Below, one piece after another: positions 61,782 to 64,000 of a DNA stretch of 64,000 nucleotides. The stretch is from Niveispirillum lacus (lineage in GTDB: Bacteria > Pseudomonadota > Alphaproteobacteria > Azospirillales > Azospirillaceae), in assembly GCF_002251795.1 (NCBI RefSeq), contig NZ_NOXU01000032.1, positions 1-64,000 of the forward strand. The letters are read 5' to 3'. A program made the position numbers and the translations under genes. Numbering within the stretch: position 1 is the first letter of the stretch; the number at the start of each line of letters is the position of its first letter. A model generated the notes under the pieces. It saw only the letters and a list, made by a program, of their open reading frames with translations. It searched no databases and was not told the DNA's origin.

Positions 61782-63283
61782 GGCACTACCTCCCCCGTCA
61801 GGCCGCGCACATCCTGGCAGACCAGGGGCAGGGTCATGGCATTGTTCCGTAAACGGATATCCTGAAAATGAGCCCCCGCCACATCATGCAGCCACAGGGC
61901 CGGGCGGCCATCGGGCTGGGCGGTAGAGAGGGTGGCGCCGGCGATCGTCACATCCGCCGCATGGCGCATGAACAGGCCCCAGGCCGGCATCGGGCCGAAC
62001 ATGCTGGGCTCTGGATAGGCATCGGGCTTTTCCGGTACAGGCCCATCCAGCGCGGGCCGGCCGCCGCGATAGGTGATGTCGATCTCGGACAGGACCACGT
62101 CACGCACTGGATAGCCCGCCTGCCCCGCGATGATGCTGGCAAAGCGGGGATCAACATCGGTCGCCCGCAACCGTTCGATGCGCACACCCCGGATGCCGCC
62201 GGGCGGCGTCCCATCGGGTGCTCGCAGGCGGGCACCGGCATAGATGAACAAGGCGGCCGTTGTGATCTCCCGCATGGTGATGTCGCTGATGCGGACGTCG
62301 GTCAGCATCCCACCATCGACGGTTTCCAGCGCCAAACCACGCGACCGCTCGAAGGTGCAGCGTGTGATCTCTATATCGTGAAAGCCGCCATTGCTTTCGG
62401 TGCCCAACTTGATGCGGCCTGTCATGCCATCCTGATCGGGGGCCTTGTCCTGGGTACGACGGAAACGCCCATCCAGCATGCTGCCGGGATCAAAGCCGCT
62501 GACATGACAATCATGGATGCGCACATGCGCCGTCACCCTTGCTTCGCCCAGGGCCAGGGAGGATTTCAGGACGATGGCATCATCGTTGGGCGTGTTGATG
62601 CGACAATGGCTTACCATGCAATGGCGCACACAATCCAGGTCCAGCCCATCGCGCTGCGTATCAATACGCAGGCGGTTGATGGTCAGGTGATCCACGCCCG
62701 TCGCCAACACCGCAAAATGCCCACCCCTGGCGATGGTGACGTCGCGGAGGGTCACATGGGTGCAGTGTTTCAGGGCGATGGCCTTGTTGCCCTGGCCCTG
62801 CATCGCCGCTTCTTCCGGGTCCTCGGCGGCCAGTTCAGCCGCACTCATCCCCGCCATGCTTTCCGGGAAATAGCCTTTCCGCTTGGCCCATTTCGCCCCT
62901 GGCCCCTTACTGGTCAGGCCATGGCCGTCGATCAGTCCGGGGCCGGTGATGGCGATGTCGGTCAGGCCATCGCCCCAGATCAGGCTGTTGTGCCAATGGG
63001 AATGGCCGAAATCCTGATAGAGATCGTGGGGGTTAGGCTCCGGCGGATCATAGGCACCCATAGGCCCCGGCACCGCCGCGCGGATCACGGCGCCTGCATC
63101 CAGATGCAGGCGGACATGCGATGCCAGCCGCACGGAGAAGCACAGCCACACCCCTGCCGGCACCCGCACCGCCCCACCACCTGCGGCGGCAGCGGCCTGG
63201 ATGGCGCGGTTGATGGCCGGGCTGTCGATGGTCACGCCATCGCCCACGGCCCCATGGTCGCGGATATCGATCCACGTGGTCAT
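61778..63283 (-). CDS. GH28 polygalacturonase-like glycosidase
   Basis: A 501-residue right-handed beta-helix enzyme of glycoside hydrolase family 28, which hydrolyses galacturonan or rhamnogalacturonan. It opens WIDIRDHGAVGDGVTIDSPA; catalytic-region motifs are RDGLDLDCV, NTPNDDAIVLKSS with the paired Asp, and GRIKLGTESNGG (RIK). No signal peptide is seen from the ATG at 63283, so it is probably cytoplasmic and acts on imported oligomers. Start and stop overlap its neighbours by ATGA. Confidence 0.88.
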   Translation of the reverse strand: MTTWIDIRDHGAVGDGVTIDSPAINRAIQAAAAAGGGAVRVPAGVWLCFSVRLASHVRLHLDAGAVIRAAVPGPMGAYDPPEPNPHDLYQDFGHSHWHNSLIWGDGLTDIAITGPGLIDGHGLTSKGPGAKWAKRKGYFPESMAGMSAAELAAEDPEEAAMQGQGNKAIALKHCTHVTLRDVTIARGGHFAVLATGVDHLTINRLRIDTQRDGLDLDCVRHCMVSHCRINTPNDDAIVLKSSLALGEARVTAHVRIHDCHVSGFDPGSMLDGRFRRTQDKAPDQDGMTGRIKLGTESNGGFHDIEITRCTFERSRGLALETVDGGMLTDVRISDITMREITTAALFIYAGARLRAPDGTPPGGIRGVRIERLRATDVDPRFASIIAGQAGYPVRDVVLSEIDITYRGGRPALDGPVPEKPDAYPEPSMFGPMPAWGLFMRHAADVTIAGATLSTAQPDGRPALWLHDVAGAHFQDIRLRNNAMTLPLVCQDVRGLTGEVVP

Positions 63284-64000
63284 GGTGGCAGCAGCCTGAC
63301 ATCCACCGGCTGTTCCCGGTCGGCCGTCAACCAGCCATCCTTGAAGCCCAGTTCGGCCACCTGAATGACCGACCGGCGCTGCCATGTCGGGTCGCTGGCT
63401 GCCTCCGGCTCCCCACCTTGCTGCACAAAATAGAACAGGAAGGCACGGTCGCCGCTGACCACCACATCGGCATGCCCGCCCTTGGCCCGGTCGGTCAGGG
63501 CGCGGCCCGGCTGCTTCAGCAGGTTGTAGGGCTGATGCTCCCAGGTGGTCAGATCCTTGGAACGATAGACGCCCAACCCGTCCCAGGCATCCAGGATCAG
63601 CCAGTACCAACCCTGCCATTCAATGATCTGTGGGCCTTCGCCGCGCGTTTTCACGGCCACGCCACCATGGGTCCAGGTCTTCAGATCCTGGCTGTCGGCA
63701 TAATGGGTGGAGGAACCGTCACGTTCATCCTTGTACCAAAGCCGCCAGCCACCACCCGGCAGCGGATGCACCGCTGCGTCAATGACCCGGTCCGACCCCA
63801 GATCAACCTTGCCGGCAAAATCCCAGACTTTCAGGTCGCGGCTGGTCAGATGCACAATTTCGCGCGATGCGTTCCAATCCTTGAACACCCCCGGCACGAT
63901 CGTCAGGAACATATGCCACTGGCCGCCGATATATTCGACATTCGGCGCCCAATAGGTGATGCCCTCCCCGCTGCCATAGCGGATATCGGCCGTGCCGTCA
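63280..64000 (-). CDS. GH43-like beta-propeller glycosidase, cut by the window edge
   Basis: The frame is open to the right edge, so the N-terminus lies outside; only the C-terminal 239 residues are seen. Near the edge it reads EGITYWAPNVEYIGGQWHMF, the strand pattern of five-bladed propeller hydrolases such as GH43, and further on VIDAAVHPLPGGGWRLWYKD and SKDLTTWEHQPYN. The ATG at 63912 is internal, not the start. With GH28 and PL22 downstream, an arabinan- or galactan-side-chain role is likely. Exact family uncertain. Confidence 0.7.
   Translation of the reverse strand, partial: DGTADIRYGSGEGITYWAPNVEYIGGQWHMFLTIVPGVFKDWNASREIVHLTSRDLKVWDFAGKVDLGSDRVIDAAVHPLPGGGWRLWYKDERDGSSTHYADSQDLKTWTHGGVAVKTRGEGPQIIEWQGWYWLILDAWDGLGVYRSKDLTTWEHQPYNLLKQPGRALTDRAKGGHADVVVSGDRAFLFYFVQQGGEPEAASDPTWQRRSVIQVAELGFKDGWLTADREQPVDVRLLPP

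Overview
The window reads as a chromosomal segment of a GC-rich alphaproteobacterium, most likely Rhodospirillales/Azospirillaceae-like (Azospirillum/Niveispirillum type). The evidence is a MucR/Ros regulator, an LdtR-type MarR regulator, FliX and SciP flagellar/cell-cycle regulators, a zinc-less DksA, the gene order rpiB-glyA-nrdR-ribD, and a Gfo/Idh/MocA sugar dehydrogenase close to the Azospirillum L-arabinose 1-dehydrogenase. No phage, insertion sequence, CRISPR array, rRNA or tRNA gene was seen. All assignments come from reading translated sequence and motifs; no database search was run.

Layout. 0.4-3.7 kb: a small exported protein, an exported esterase, and a divergent GH13 alpha-glucosidase behind two copies of a CG-centred palindrome. 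3.7-7.2 kb: the housekeeping block rpiB-glyA-nrdR-ribD on the minus strand. 7.7-12.7 kb: regulators and small conserved genes (MucR-like, LdtR-like MarR, a receiver protein with a translationally coupled partner, methyltransferase, PadR). 12.8-22.5 kb: an arabinose/galactose module with ribokinase, an AraD1/GguC-type FAH protein, a four-gene YtfQRT-YjfF/AraUVWZ-type ABC importer, a GntR/FCD regulator, a sugar 1-dehydrogenase and galactose mutarotase. 22.5-37.3 kb: a hexuronate (galacturonate) module with a FAH-type hydratase, a LacI regulator, KDPG aldolase, a TonB-dependent receptor, KDG kinase, an ABC importer lacking a binding-protein gene, altronate dehydratase and a UxuB-type hexuronate reductase. 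Inside it sits an agmatine deiminase gene preceded by an attenuator-like leader.

37.3-44.6 kb: dksA and fliX divergent from flgI-flgJ-flgN-like, then fliK-flgD and sciP. 44.6-49.4 kb: a yfgM-like/bamB/der operon followed by an unknown 401-residue protein whose ribosome binding site lies in a hairpin. 49.6-53.1 kb: two orphan LuxR-type regulators, a CueR-type MerR regulator, and about 1.5 kb of AT-richer, hairpin-rich intergenic DNA that includes a candidate minus-strand small RNA with a CCCUCC loop. 53.2-55.6 kb: tex. 55.7-64 kb: a non-phosphorylating L-rhamnose pathway (L-rhamnose 1-dehydrogenase, L-rhamnonate dehydratase, SDR 4-dehydrogenase, diketo-acid hydrolase) with an IclR regulator, then a pectin operon (GH43-like protein running off the window, GH28, oligogalacturonate lyase).

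Taken together, the sugars handled here (galacturonate, rhamnose, arabinose, galactose) are the constituents of pectin/rhamnogalacturonan I. A recurring operator-like palindrome around ACCGGT (consensus about TGACACCGGTGNCA) lies before the LacI gene, the hydratase, between the TonB receptor and kdgK, between the ABC importer and uxaA, and in the rhamnose divergent promoter. This suggests one LacI-type regulon across more than 30 kb. The most novel-looking signals are the leader before agmatine deiminase, the candidate small RNA at about 53.0 kb, the hairpin array at about 52.1-52.4 kb and the hairpin over the start of the 401-residue protein.
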